A stretch of 64,000 nucleotides of DNA from Anniella stebbinsi (GCA_029215795.1 JARDYH010000005.1:160295814-160359813), one strand, 5' to 3'; shown: positions 31,701 through 40,687, counted from the stretch's first letter. Numbers and translations are program-made. Notes: a model not told the origin generated them from the sequence alone.

Positions 31701-34343
31701 GCATGTTAGCATCAGGACAGGGCTCCCCCTCCATTCCCCCTACCCTCACAAGTTCACTGATCATGTAGGGACATTTTGTCTGAAAGTTTCATTAGAAGAG
31801 ACACTCTCTTTTGTGTGAAAAAAAGGAGAATGCCCTTTCCTCATTTTTTTTTTTTACTTGCTGGTTATAGCCTTTTTTTCCTGATGTTTTATTTGCTGTT
31901 TGACCTTGCTAATTTGTTTTATTGTAGTTTAATGTTTTATATTGTAAGCTATCTTGAAGCCGTCTTGAAGGAGGAGCAGAAATTCAACAAATAAATCATA
32001 TATATATATAACCCACACCACTCCTTAGTTCTTCCCTGAGTGACCCTTTGCAGTCCATTATCAGAGTACTATGGAATACTGTCTTGGATTAGGGAATAAT
32101 AAAAGATTGCTACGGAGAAAGAAGAACAAAGACAAATATCTGGAGGAAAAGAACTCCTTATTGTGGGGTTTTACTTGCTGGCTCTGCTCTTTTTCCTGCT
32201 GTTTTATTTGCCATTTTACCTTGCTTGTTACTTTTATTGCCCCACCCCACTTCCCTGGTTCTTTCCTGAGTGACCCTTTGCAGTCCATTATAACCATCAT
32301 CACATGGGGGGAAATTGCATTTGCTTCCCATCGCTTCTCTGCCTGCATGTTTGTCCCTCTTTTGAAAGAGGAAATAAACAACGTGCATGTGGCCCATTCA
32401 GTGGGCCATTTTGATCCCGCTGCTCCTCCTGCACACAGCAGGAGATAGAGGCAACTTCCGTCTTTAAAAATAAGTCAGACTTACTGGGGTGGATTTTTTG
32501 TGGCACGAAGAAGGCTAAAAGGGGCAGGAGGCGCACGGGAGGCAGACAACGTGAGAGGGACCCGCAAAAATCCGTACGTGCCCAGTAATGAGCGTCTGAT
32601 GGAGCTCAAGCAAACCTGGGATGGGCCACCTGCAATTACTCAGAATACTATGGGATACTGACTTGGATCAGGGAATAAAAAAAGATTGTTGCGAAGAAGG
32701 ACGAACAAAGACAAATATCTGGAGGAAAACAACTCCACATTGTGGGAATTTCAGTGGAACGATAGTGTAGGGAAAATGTTTAACCCCCTCCACTCCATGT
32801 CACACTTTCAACAGGGATCTTCTGTGGCTCAGGGCTGCGCCCACCATGAAGCAGAATGGGGCTGCTGCCTCAGGTGGCAGATGCTGGGGGCAAGAGGAAG
32901 GCAGAGAGTGGTGACCAGGGCCAGATCTACACCAAGCAGGATATAACACTTTGAAAACGTTCTGGAAACGATATATGGAGTGTGTCCTGAATGTGAACTG
33001 TTGTCAAAACCGTTATAAACTGTATTAAAGCGGTAATGTAGCTCCTGCCCAGGTGTTGGCGAATGGAGCTGTTTGTGCCATGCAGCCTGCTCTAAACCAC
33101 CCAAGTCAGGTTGCTGCCCTCAAGTACAGCGGGGGATACTGTCTCATTGCTGGTGGAAGTTAGATTTAACTACCAGTCTGGTGAGCTTCTGTACAGTCTT
33201 TTCCTTTGCCTCAGGCAGCAAAATGTCTTGGGCCAGCCCTGCTGTTAGTTTGAATTTGTTTTGTTTCCAAGGTGAGGTGGAAGTCACAGCTAGACAGTTC
33301 ATGATTCTTCTTCAGAAATGATTTCATCCATATGGATTCCAGCTGATGCCTTTTACAGTTTTATAGGCAACAGGTAACATAACATATGTTTGAGCATTTA
33401 TCTATTTATTTTGACAATGCTTTGTGCTGTTTATGGTACTTTGTTCTAAACATTTACTCTAATTCATTTGCTTTGGCTCATGGCTGAAAGACATGCTCCA
33501 AATTAAATGCTGCATGCAGGAAATTCTGCTTTTTTGAGTGAGGAGAGCAGTCCAGCCTCTCCCAACCTGGTGCTCTCCAAATATGTTGGACTGCAACTCC
33601 CATAATTCCCAGCCAGCATGGGCCTTTTGGGCAGTAGCACATTTCTTTCCAATATGGTGCCAGTGAGGAAGCAGGGGCTAAAGGGTTGGTCGAATTCTGA
33701 TGCTACAGCTGCGCATTGTCGGCATTATTGATGCCTAGGCAGCCTAGCCTCACAGCTGGACTACTATATTGTGCCTCTCGGGGAGCTGCCCTTGAAGACT
33801 GTTCAGAAGTTTCATTTAATACAGATACTGGCAGCTCACCAAATGAAAGGATGTTATACCAGTGCTTGTGCATTTGCACTGGGTTGACTTCTGGGCACCA
33901 TTCTGGTGAAGATTTTGACCTACCTGATTTTCTGTCATTGCTGCCTGGTTTCTGGGAACCACAGTGTGTGACACATGATCCCAGGATTTTCGGCAGACTG
34001 AACAAAGGGGTGTTTGATCCTCCACGCAGAAGAGATTTAAGGCTTCCTTGTGTATCTTACACACACATTCAGCTGGCTGTTTAGTTTCATCTACAGTCAT
34101 CAATCTGGTAGTATCTGCCATTTTCTCAAGAGGTTCTTTAGAGCCAGGTTTACTTTTCAGAAAAATGTCTCTGCAGCTGGAGCAGGTTATTTTCTCCTTT
34201 AGTTCTTCTCCCCAGGATCGGCTGGAACAGGCGTGACAAAACTTGTGCCCGCAGGGATGAGTGGTTGGGTTTTGACAAGGCTCCCAACAGATCGAACACA
34301 GCGTTTCTCCCTTGGGATAGTTTGGCGAGTCTACATCTGCCAT
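20304..34343 (-). CDS. Candidate seven-exon RING/B-box - TM - C-type lectin locus (TRIM-like plus CLEC2-like)
   Basis: Exons in transcript order: 34343-33924, 30858-30836, 29399-29314, 26166-26068, 24717-24542, 22646-22543, 20448-20304. Every exon has an AG acceptor and a GT donor, and junction phases agree throughout (0/0, 2/2, 1/1, 1/1, 0/0, 2/2), so all seven read as one frame of about 350 residues. Order of domains: RING, B-box, short linker, one membrane span, CTLD with six conserved cysteines and a stop. The last four exons are a standard CLEC2/LLT1-type type II receptor; the first two or three look like TRIM exons. Known: TRIM genes normally have 96-bp and 231-bp coiled-coil exons between the B-box and the 23-bp exon, and often a PRY/SPRY exon at the end; none was found here. 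Because both missing exons are multiples of three, their loss would keep frame. Alternative: two separate genes, a remnant TRIM and a CLEC2-like gene whose first exon is 29399-29314 or undetected. Single-transcript status is inference. Confidence 0.45.
20449..22142. other. Last intron of the CLEC2-like gene, no recognised element
   Basis: Unique-looking sequence with a poly-G at about 22,010-22,018 and a minor (TTAA)n at 21,062. No exon with usable splice sites was noticed. Confidence 0.45.
22290..22480 (-). repeat. tRNA-derived SINE fragment, minus strand
   Basis: Shares the inverse of the 50-kb SINE body (GACCATTGGTCCATCTAGTC and CTGGAGATATGGGAATTGG) and the CTGCATGC spacer near the B box. 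The head is degraded. Confidence 0.6.
22543..22646 (-). CDS. C-type lectin-like domain, exon 2 of 3 (WIGL exon)
   Basis: 104 bp, phase 0 in and phase 2 out, with AATCGTCAG acceptor and CT|GTGAGT donor. Encodes KGPLNHWIGLLRE then SWKWPDGTIFN. The HWIGL core and W.W.DG motif are diagnostic of the CTLD fold, and KGP.(D/N)HWIGL is close to human CLEC2D/LLT1. The calcium-binding EPN/QPD loop is absent, as in NK-complex lectin-like receptors that bind proteins rather than sugar. Confidence 0.85.
22683..22746. repeat. (AT)n(CAT)n compound microsatellite
   Basis: AT run followed by about 10 CAT units, 40 bp from the CTLD exon 2 acceptor. Confidence 0.9.
22940..23137 (-). repeat. tRNA-derived SINE, minus strand
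   Basis: Inverse B box (CTCAAACCTGGAACCTTCTG) and inverse A box (CCACTGAGCTATGGCCCCTT) are both present. In the intron between CTLD exons 1 and 2. Confidence 0.7.
23440..23690. repeat. Repeat J (AACCCATGG-type)
   Basis: Words AAGAACCCATGGTTTGTTG, GTTGGGTTGTGAGCTGTGGG and GGATAACATGACAACCCATG. Similar text at 34,565-34,710. In the intron between CTLD exons 1 and 2; probably a hAT-type MITE. Confidence 0.5.
24277..24492. repeat. MITE family E (GGGCCAGATCTACAC ends)
   Basis: Begins GGGCCAGATCTACACTTTG and ends GGAGTGTAGATCTGC. In the intron between CTLD exons 1 and 2, just beyond CTLD exon 1 donor. Related to copies at 32.9 and 41.2 kb. Confidence 0.6.
24542..24717 (-). CDS. C-type lectin-like domain, exon 1 of 3 (CLEC2-like)
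   Basis: 176 bp, phase 1 in and phase 0 out, bordered by ATTATCAG and CTG|GTAAGA. Encodes a short stalk, then CCAPGWIMSQGNCYQ, the classic first strand of a CTLD, then GDWVAGQHHC and GASLAVIENLEKL, matching the helix where most CTLDs read C...GA.LA.I. Cysteines 1-3 of the fold are present, with one extra cysteine next to the first that could make an interchain bond (inference). No stop or frameshift. Confidence 0.85.
25014..25058. repeat. (CTTC)n microsatellite
   Basis: About 11 units of CTTC in the intron between TM and CTLD exons. Confidence 0.9.
26068..26166 (-). CDS. Transmembrane exon of CLEC2-like receptor
   Basis: 99 bp between a TATTTGCAG acceptor and an A|GTGAGT donor, phase 1 in and phase 1 out. 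Encodes a basic juxtamembrane stretch (RLSNSRGRTT) then about 21 hydrophobic residues (from WIVLVLF to TTIFVF), typical of a type II membrane anchor with positive charges on the cytosolic side. Phase 1-1 is the usual phase of this exon in NK-complex lectin genes. Joined to the next exon it completes an arginine codon. No charged residue lies inside the span, so no sign of adaptor pairing through it. Confidence 0.8.
26755..26800. repeat. (TCC)n-like microsatellite
   Basis: Imperfect TCC/TCT run within an intron. Confidence 0.75.
27197..27516. mobile_element. Palindromic hAT MITE, family A
   Basis: Terminal TAGGCTGACCATATGAAA and matching inverse end. Exact 8-bp target duplication TTCTAATT at 27189-27196 and 27517-27524. 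Sits in the intron between the transmembrane exon and the 86-bp exon. Confidence 0.9.
28730..28955. repeat. MITE family G
   Basis: TCAGTGGAGGCTGGTGGCTC mirrored by GCGACCAGCCTTCAGTGA; in the intron upstream of the transmembrane exon. Confidence 0.6.
29314..29399 (-). CDS. 86-bp linker exon (TRIM exon 5 or CLEC2 cytoplasmic exon)
   Basis: Flanked by a pyrimidine-rich run ending in TTTGCAG and by an AAAG|GTAAGG donor. Enters in phase 2 and leaves in phase 1, encoding about 28 residues beginning CEDGFPKS. It can be read as the exon following the 23-bp exon in TRIM genes (usually nearer 115 bp) or as the cytoplasmic tail of a CLEC2-like receptor: the MPTNPG stretch resembles the PANPG of human LLT1 tails. 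An internal methionine (residue 9) could start a 194-residue receptor, but its context is weak. Open in one frame with good splice sites. Confidence 0.6.
30222..30350 (+). repeat. CR1 LINE 3' end fragment
   Basis: GAGGGTGCTATTGCACTCAG through GGCTCTTCTTATGTTCTTG; same 3' block as the other CR1 ends. Lies in the intron between the 86-bp and 23-bp exons. Confidence 0.65.
30355..30470. repeat. Palindromic MITE family F
   Basis: CTTCCCAAGCCTGGGGCCTC and its mirror ACATCTGGAAGGCCCCAGAT; in the intron between the 23-bp and 86-bp exons. Confidence 0.65.
30518..30718 (+). repeat. MIR/CORE-like SINE
   Basis: Head GAAAGCCAGCGTGACATAG, then GGTGATTTTGGGCCAGTCAC and CAAGGTTGTTGTGAGGATAA, ending GATATAAATGTAATAAC. 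Resembles the vertebrate MIR-type core and a widespread squamate SINE. Confidence 0.7.
30836..30858 (-). CDS. 23-bp microexon, TRIM exon-4-like
   Basis: A 23-base segment lies between a CTGTCTAG acceptor and a near-perfect G|GTAAGT donor. Read in phase 0 it gives GTGSPLS plus two bases of the next codon; joined to the next exon the text runs ...PLSGCEDG. Established knowledge: TRIM genes of the RING-Bbox-coiled-coil-SPRY class carry a 23-bp exon encoding a similar LSRCE-like stretch with phases 0 and 2, exactly as here. The segment is very short, so chance is possible; length, phases and residues together favour a real exon. Confidence 0.5.
31110..31700. repeat. Possible repeat with a 173-codon open frame
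   Basis: The minus-strand frame (31640-31119) has no recognisable domain and lacks coding-like composition. Its 31,575-31,630 part (GTAAGTGGCCAGTCACGAGC) resembles repeat H, so I read it as transposon sequence rather than a gene. Low certainty. Confidence 0.35.
32055..32745 (+). repeat. Repeat H cluster with 105-bp direct repeats
   Basis: Two copies of ...AAGAACAAAGACAAATATCT... (32,055-32,165 and 32,635-32,745) bracket a repeat-H copy (32,380-32,615). Lies in the intron upstream of the 23-bp exon. Arrangement suggests a tandem or nested element. Confidence 0.55.
32922..33052. repeat. MITE family E, copy
   Basis: GGGCCAGATCTACACCAAGC, AGGATATAACACTTTGAAAA and AATGTAGCTCCTGCCC. Confidence 0.6.
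33548..33625. repeat. MITE family F, half copy
   Basis: TCTCCCAACCTGGTGCTCTC to CCAGCCAGCATGGGCC. Similar half copies lie at about 910-985, 1525-1625, 15985-16040, 22143-22214 and 27845-27965. Confidence 0.6.
33924..34343 (-). CDS. TRIM-type RING finger and B-box exon
   Basis: 140 codons from an ATG with a strong start context (G at -3, G at +4) to a CAG|GTAGGT donor, ending in phase 0. RING at about residues 15-60: CSIC, then CGHKFCHAC, then CSSC, giving the C3HC4 zinc-ligand pattern of E3 ubiquitin ligases. B-box type 2 at about residues 94-130: CKIH, FC, CSVC and the paired histidines HVSH. Five bases upstream of the ATG is an AG acceptor after a pyrimidine-rich run (34349-34380), so the 5' UTR is split, as in many TRIM genes. 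No coiled-coil or SPRY exon was found downstream on this strand. Zinc ligands are all present and there is no stop, so the exon is not visibly decayed. Confidence 0.85.
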
Positions 34344-34564
34344 GCCTGCTGCTCAAGGGAGAAGAGGAAAGAAGAACTTCAGTGTCAAGCAGGGGTTGTA
34401 ACAGATGCACACGCTATAAGTAGGTTTTGTTAGGTGAGCCTTTCCAGGGGAGGGTGGGGGAGAAAGGAACCAGTATTTTTTCCCTGTGGAGCTAATAACA
34501 GCTGGGGGGAATTTAGATCAGGGAAATGGTGCACGTGGAAGAAGCTAAATACCATTTTCTTGAC

Positions 34565-34710
34565 TCTGGTTGGGTTCAGACAACATGATAGCCTACACTC
34601 AAGGGTTGAGTATAGGTTGAGTATGTGTTGTTGTTGTTGTCTGATCCTAGCCACAATAACAAACCATAGTTTATTAACCATGAACAACCCACAGCTCATA
34701 ACCCAAACCA
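34565..34710. repeat. Repeat J, copy
   Basis: GGTTGGGTTCAGACAACATG and CATGAACAACCCACAGCTC mirror parts of 23.44-23.69 kb. Upstream of the RING exon. Confidence 0.5.
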
Positions 34711-34912
34711 TGGATTCTCTTCTCTGTTGAAGAACAACAGAGAGGACTTTCTTCAGTTTTTTGGGGCAGGGAGAAGTATGTCACCTTACATCAGCCTCCT
34801 TCATTCAAAACAAGAGAGTTTTCAGCTGTTTCCTGTTCATTAGCACCTTGTGACGTAAACCTGGACCAATAGCTATCTCCCTAACAAACTGAAATGGCTG
34901 ACTAGTGGCCAT

Positions 34913-35050
34913 CAGTGGAGGCTATCCAATTCATTTGTTTTATTTTTATTTATCCACAAAATAGGTCCAGCACGTTGGATAGCTCCTTTAGAGTTCTGGC
35001 TGGTTCTGACTGACACCCCACCGAAATCAGAGCCACCAGCCTCCATTGGC
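34913..35050. repeat. MITE family G
   Basis: ATCAGTGGAGGCTATCC and GAGCCACCAGCCTCCATTGG are the ends; the left arm is partly replaced. Confidence 0.55.
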
Positions 35051-35540
35051 AGTCCTAACACTGCCCCCCTTTCTCAAACAAACTTCTGAATGGGTGAAGA
35101 AAGGGTGAAGAAATCCACAGGTTAACAACGTAACTGAGAACATAGCTAGAAACGTATCACAAGCCGTTTCTCCATCACTGATGCAAGTTCTCTTTCTAGA
35201 TTAAAACTACGGTCCCCACTTTGTTTGCTGTTCTCATTCGGATCATCACCTTTGGCAAAACAAAACAAAAATGGTACAAGCATCACGATCCTCTAGGCTT
35301 CCAGCTTCGTTCTTCTGTTTAACAAGGGGGAAACTTCCCACAAAACCAAACAGATCCTCCAGTTCCCACACTTGGCAAGTCTCCAAGATAATGAATCAGC
35401 AGCAAGGTCAAGGTATGAAAAAATCCACTTTGTGACATCAGAGCTGCATTGCAAAAGGATCGGTGACAATTCACCATGGATACCTCAAACACATTTTTAA
35501 ATTGTCAGCACAGCCAGTGATCAACCATTTTTCCCCTTGC

Positions 35541-35960
35541 GGGTGTCTATATGCTCCATTAACCCCGTACTGGCTGCGCAGTGACACTGCGTTGTTTATA
35601 TGATGCAGCTGCCACCTCGCAGCCACATTGGGGTGTGATTTGAACATGACTGTTTTGGCTGTTCTGAGGTCACCACATTGTTTCTGTTTGACGGTGGTGG
35701 CCTCAGTTCAGGTTAAGCCCAGTGGGCATTGCTGGGGGCGGATCCAAGCCCAATTGTGATTCCCCCCCCCACTCCATCCAATGTAAGTGCAGGAATGCAG
35801 GGCAGGGGGAGGGGCGGGCTTGATGAGCTGAATGGCCGCTGGTGCTGCAGACAGCCCACGCTCCCTCCTGCCATCTAAATTTATCAACTCTGCTTCACAG
35901 CAGTGATGCTGCAGCATTTTGAGGGAATCGGCTACAGACCCGAGTCATATATAGACACCC
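35541..35960 (+). repeat. DNA-transposon-like repeat C
   Basis: Inverse ends GGGTGTCTATAT and ATATAGACACCC. Body matches 987-1414. Non-coding; probably a non-autonomous DNA transposon. Confidence 0.7.
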
Positions 35961-36734
35961 CTCTTGCCATCCCAAACACATACACACACAAACACACACA
36001 CCAACAACAACAACAACAGTCCTTTGCAAAGTCACATTCCTAGTGAATCTAAGCATCGAAAACACCTATTATACCAGAGTCCTCAAACAATTTCCCAAAT
36101 CAATTGAAATGCACCCAGAAAGCACACATTTTGTTTAGTGGCTCTGGCTTCTCTTTGCCCTGGGGTTCAGCCCAGTTCCATGTCTGCAGCAATCCATACT
36201 GCCGGGCAAAGGATCTCCACGCAGGTTTCCATCATGACCAAATGAAATGTCCAGTCACATGGCTTTGTGCTTCCCTCTGGCTACTCCTCCCTTGATCCAA
36301 ACTGTGCTCGTAAGTCTTACCGCAAGGCTTTGGTACCATTCACACGAGCACGGAGGGTGGATGGGTAAGGGAACTACAGAGAGGGGACAGGTAATGGAAC
36401 CATAACAAGCAGGCTTGTCACACAAACAGGAACCTTGTGGTTCCTCTACACACACACTTTCATAGTTATATTACTTATCATTGCACGGTTTAACCATGCA
36501 TGACACCATCCTCTGCACTCCAAACAGGTGCCTGGCACCAGCTCTGTTGAATGAATGACGGTCAACCATAGAAAAAGTCCACGTCACCACTCTTGCCAGG
36601 GCTTTGGCCAAGGGTTAATCCGGCCCTGGTGGCCAGCTCTAGGTCTAGCTGAGAGAGGAGGACTGTGGGTGTTTTGGGGGAGGGGAGCACAGCACTTGCA
36701 GGAGAGCACTCACTCTGCATACAGAAGGTGCCAG

Positions 36735-37054
36735 TGGGGTGACCAGATAAAATCCAGGTCAGGGCTCATGTAACTTTAACAGTTGTAGAGAAAAGGCAAT
36801 TGCAGCCAGCATCATTTGTATGCAATTAGTTCCTGGTGAAATTCCCTCTTCATTACAACAGTTAAAGCTGCAGGGGCCCTGCTTTCTTTTGTATATGGTC
36901 ACTCTAGTATAGTGCCTGCAACATTAACCGTTGTGATGAAGAGGGAATTTCACCAGGAACTAATTGCATACAAATGACACTGGCTGAAATTCTCTTTGCT
37001 CTACAACTGTTAAAGTTACATGAGCCCTGACCTGGATTTTATCTGGTCAGCCTA
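36735..37054. mobile_element. Palindromic hAT MITE, family A (alternate terminal sequence)
   Basis: Same core as the other copies, but both ends carry a different outer stretch: GTGACCAGATAAAATCCAGG and its inverse. Exact 8-bp duplication GGTGCCAG at 36727-36734 and 37055-37062. Shows that a second terminal subtype of the family was itself mobile. Confidence 0.85.
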
Positions 37055-37059
37055 GGTGC

Positions 37060-37180
37060 CAGTGTCACTCACTGACCTCTCCAGTTCAAAGGATCAAGAA
37101 GCCAGCACTATGAAAGACCTAGACTCAAGACCCTGGACAGCAGCTGCCAGTCCAGGCAGACAATACTGGACTAGATGGAT
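37060..37180 (+). repeat. tRNA-derived SINE 3' fragment
   Basis: TCCAGTTCAAAGGATCAAG to ACAATACTGGACTAGATGG corresponds to the body of the 50-kb SINE, without the tRNA head. Confidence 0.5.
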
Positions 37181-37185
37181 ATATG

Positions 37186-38474
37186 GGGTCTTGCTGATGA
37201 CACCCAAATATATTTCTCTATGCCTTCGATAACAGCGTCACCTAAGGATAGCGTGTCTCCTCTGAATGAATGCCTGGAGGCGGTAATGGGCTGGATGAGG
37301 AAAAACAAACTGAAACTGAATCCAGACAAGATGGAGGTGCTTACTGTCAAAGGCCCCAACCTGGGTTTGGAGGTGTGTCAACCAGTTCTGGATGGGGTTA
37401 CACTCCCCCTGAAAGGTTGTTTGCAGCTTGGGGGTGCTCCTGGATCCGTCGCTCCAACAGCTCAGATAGACGCGGCGGCCAGGAGTGCCTACTATCAGCT
37501 TCGGCTGATACTAGGCTGACCATCTGAAAAGGAGGACAGGGCTCATGTAGCTTTAACAGTTGTAGAGAAAATGGAATTTCAGCCAGTGTCATTTGTATGC
37601 AATTAGTTCCTGGTGCAATTCCCTCTTCATCACAACAGTTACAGGTGCAGGCACTATACTAGAGTGACCATATACAAAAGAAGGCAGGGGCCCTGCACCT
37701 TTAACTGTTGTGATGAAGAGGGAATTTCACCAGGAACTAATTGCATACAAATGACACTGGCTGAAATTCCCTTTTCTCTACAACTGTTAAAGTTACATGA
37801 GCCCTGTCCTCTTTTTCAGATGGTCAGCCTAGCTGATACGCCAGCTGCACCCCTTCCTAGTTGGAAGACCTAAAGATGGTAGTGCACACGCTGAAAACTT
37901 TGAGGCTCAACTTCTGCAATGTGCTATACATAGGGCTACCTCTGTGCCTAATCCAGAACTTCAACTAGTTCAAAATATGGCAGTCAGGTTGGTCACTGGT
38001 ACACCTAGGAGTAACCATATTACACCAGCTTTAAAATCACTCCACTGGCTGCCAATTAGTTTCCGGGCAAAGTATAAAGTGTTGGTTATTACCTTTAAAT
38101 CCCTACATGGTTTGGGTCCAAGTTACCTGCGGGATCGCCTTCTCCCATACAATCTGCCCCTCACGCTCAAGTCCTCTGGGAAGAATTTATTACAGCCGGC
38201 CAAGACTAGGCTGTCAACTGTTCCCCAGAGGGCCTTCTCTTCTGCTGCTCCCAGACTGTGGAACGATCTGCCGGGAGAGATCCACCAACTTACAAGTCTT
38301 CAAGAATTTGAAAGACTGATCTCTTCTGGCAGGCCTACCCAGTCGAATTTTAACACTTTGTTGATTTTAATAATGTCTTAATTTTATATGTTTTTAATCA
38401 GTTTCTGTATTTTATATTATTGGTATTGATGCTGTTCCTCGCCTCGATCCGGAGGGAGAGGCGGGTAAGAAATG

Positions 38475-38515
<41 letters not shown>
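37186..38515 (+). pseudogene. L2 LINE 3' half, split by a hAT MITE
   Basis: Begins at the ADDTQIYFSM part of the RT and continues NECLEAVMGWMRKNKLKLNPDKMEVL, then is interrupted at 37512-37831 by a palindromic MITE and resumes (ADTPAAPLP...). The C-terminal L2 block LKSLHWLPISFRAKYKVLVITFKSLHGLGP is at about 38,020-38,130. Ends in (ATA)n at 38473-38515. It belongs to a different, older L2 subfamily than the two long copies, judged by protein differences and the trinucleotide tail. Confidence 0.85.
37512..37831. mobile_element. Palindromic hAT MITE, family A, inserted in L2
   Basis: Ends TAGGCTGACCATCTGAAAAG / its reverse complement, with the two halves forming a ~320-bp imperfect palindrome. 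Flanked by an exact 8-bp duplication GCTGATAC (37504-37511 and 37832-37839); removing element and one copy restores the L2 sequence. 8-bp duplications and terminal TAGG fit the hAT superfamily. No coding capacity. Confidence 0.9.
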
Positions 38516-38516
<1 letters not shown>

Positions 38517-38517
38517 T
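38473..38517. repeat. (ATA)n microsatellite, L2 tail
   Basis: About 14 ATA units ending the L2 at 37.19-38.52 kb. Confidence 0.9.
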
Positions 38518-38539
38518 TTCTACACAAAGCTTTTAATAT

Positions 38540-40355
38540 TTATTTATTTATTTATTTATTACATTTGTATACCGCCCCATAGCCGAAGCTCTCTGGGCGG
38601 TTTACATAGGATTAAAAACAATTAAAAACAATATACAAAAATTAAAACAGCAAAAACATACAACATACACACAATCTGTACATTTAAAAACCACTTCAAC
38701 ACTTCAAAAAAACAAAAACAAAAAAAAAACAAAAAAAAAACAAAAAAAAACCTACAAAAACAAAACAAAACAGACCCAGGCTCCTCAGATATTGCCAAAT
38801 GCCTGAGAGAAGAGGAAAGTCTTGACCTGGCGCCGAAAAGATAACAATGTTGGCGCCAGGCGGGCCTCGACAGGGAGATCGTTCCACAATTGGGGAGCCA
38901 CCACAGAGAAGGCCCTCTCTCTTGTTGCCGACCTCCGAGCTTCCCTCGGAGGAGGCACTCGGAGGAGGGCCTTAGATGTTGAACGTAGTGTTCGGGTAGG
39001 TTCATGTCGGGAAAGGCGTTCCATCAGGTATTGTGGTCCCAAGCCGTGTAAGGCTTTATAGGTTAAAACCAGCACCTTGAACCGGGCTCGGAAACATACA
39101 GGCAGCCAATGCAAGCGGGCCAGAGTAGGTCTTATATGTTCGAACCTACTGGTTCCAGTTATCAATCTGGCCGCTGCATTTTGCACAAGCTGCAGCTTCC
39201 GAACCACCTTCAAAGGCAGCCCCACGTAGAGTGCATTGCAGTAATCTAACTTGGAGGTTACCAGAGCATGGACAACTGAAGCCAGGTTATCCCTGTCCAG
39301 ATAGGGACGTAGCTGGGCCACCAACCGAAGTTGGTAGAAGGCACTCCGTGCCACTGAGGCCACCTGCGCCTCAAGTGACAGAGATGGTTCTAGGAGAACC
39401 CCCAAGCTACGAACCCGCTCCTTCAAGGGGAGTGCAACCCCATCCAGAACAGGTTGAACACCCTCCATCCGGTCAGCGGAACCACCCACCAACAGCGTCT
39501 CAGTCTTGTCTGGATTGAGTTTCAGTTTATTAGCCCTCATCCAGTCCATTGTCGCAGCCAGGCACTGGTTCAGCACATCCACAGCCTCGCCTGATGAAGA
39601 TGAAAAGGAGAAATAGAGCTGCGTGTCATCAGCATACTGATGACAACGCACTCCAAAACTCCGGATGACTGCACTCAACGGTTTCATGTAGATATTGAAC
39701 AGCATGGGGGACAAAACTGACCCCTGCGGAACCCCATACTGGAGAATCCACGGGGCCGAGCAATGTTCCCCAAGCACCACCTTCTGGAGCCGACCCACCA
39801 AGTAGGAGCGGAACCACTGCAATGCAGTGCCTCCCACTCCCAACTCAGCCAGTCGTGCCAGAAGGATACCATGGTCGATGGTATCGAAAGCCGCTGAGAG
39901 ATCAAGGAGAATCAACAGAGTCACACTCCCCCTGTCTTTCTCCCGACATAGGTCATCATACAGGGCGACCAAGGCTGTTTCCGTACCAAAACCAGGCCTG
40001 AAACCCGACTGAAATGGATCCAGATAATCAGTCTCATCCAAGAGTGCCTGGAGCTGGCTCGCAACCACCCGCTCCAGGACCTTGCCCAGGAATGGAACAT
40101 TTGCTACTGGCCTGTAGTTATTCAGATTTTCAGGGTCCAGGGAAGATTTCTTTAGGAGTGGTCTCACTGCCGCCTCTTTCAGGAGGCCTGGGACCACTCC
40201 CTCTTGCAAAGAGGCATTAATCACTTCCCTGGCCCAGCCAGTTGTTCCATCCCTGCTAGCTTTTATTAGCCAAGAGGGGCAAGGATCCAATATGGAAGTG
40301 GTTGCACGAACCTGTCCAAGCACCTTGTCAACATCCTCGAGCTGCACCAACTGAA
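38540..40355 (-). pseudogene. L2-clade LINE, second copy in inverted orientation
   Basis: Near-identical to the copy at 16.85-18.78 kb. RT frame at 40350-38785 runs without interruption through YADDTQLYF and LARLHWLPV to the natural C-terminus ending QAFGNI. It is 5' truncated further downstream than its sister: homology ends at about 40355, matching base ~17010 of the other copy. Only a few amino-acid differences were seen between the two translations (for example R/G and A/T changes). The 3' tail has an expanded A/T-homopolymer run at 38706-38770, then the usual AAAT repeat. Cannot transpose on its own, lacking the 5' part. Confidence 0.9.
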
Positions 40356-40514
40356 ACCTGTGCCTTTACAGGGGCTTTTGCTTCCAGATTCTTTGCAGGA
40401 TTGTGGCCAGCTTCTTTACATGTGTTATATTCCTTAGGGGTTGTCTTTCTGTGCTTTTCTATGCGTTCCATTACACAAGCACTAGGTGGCACTGCAGAAT
40501 AGCAGAATTGCCCT

Positions 40515-40687
40515 ACCCTCTTTTGTATCTGGTCACTCTAGTATAGCTCCTGCAGCTGGAACTGTTGTGATGAAGAGAGAATTTCACAGATGCTGCATGC
40601 ATACGACTGACACCTGCTGAAATTCCCTTTTCTATACAACTGCTAAAGATACAGGAGCCCTGTCCTCCTTTTCATATGGTCACCCTA
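40515..40687. mobile_element. hAT MITE family A, half copy
   Basis: Only the right half of the palindrome is present, from about CTCTTTTGTATCTGGTCAC to TTCATATGGTCACCCTA. Confidence 0.7.

Noticed and set aside
37613..37873. Open frame with DEEGISPGTNCIQMTLAEIP also seen at 161 and 14,739
   Set aside because: Lies within the palindromic hAT MITE family A; not coding.
39231..39518. Plus-strand frames opposite the L2 RT (also at 17,844-18,131 minus)
   Set aside because: Antisense shadows of the L2 reverse transcriptase.
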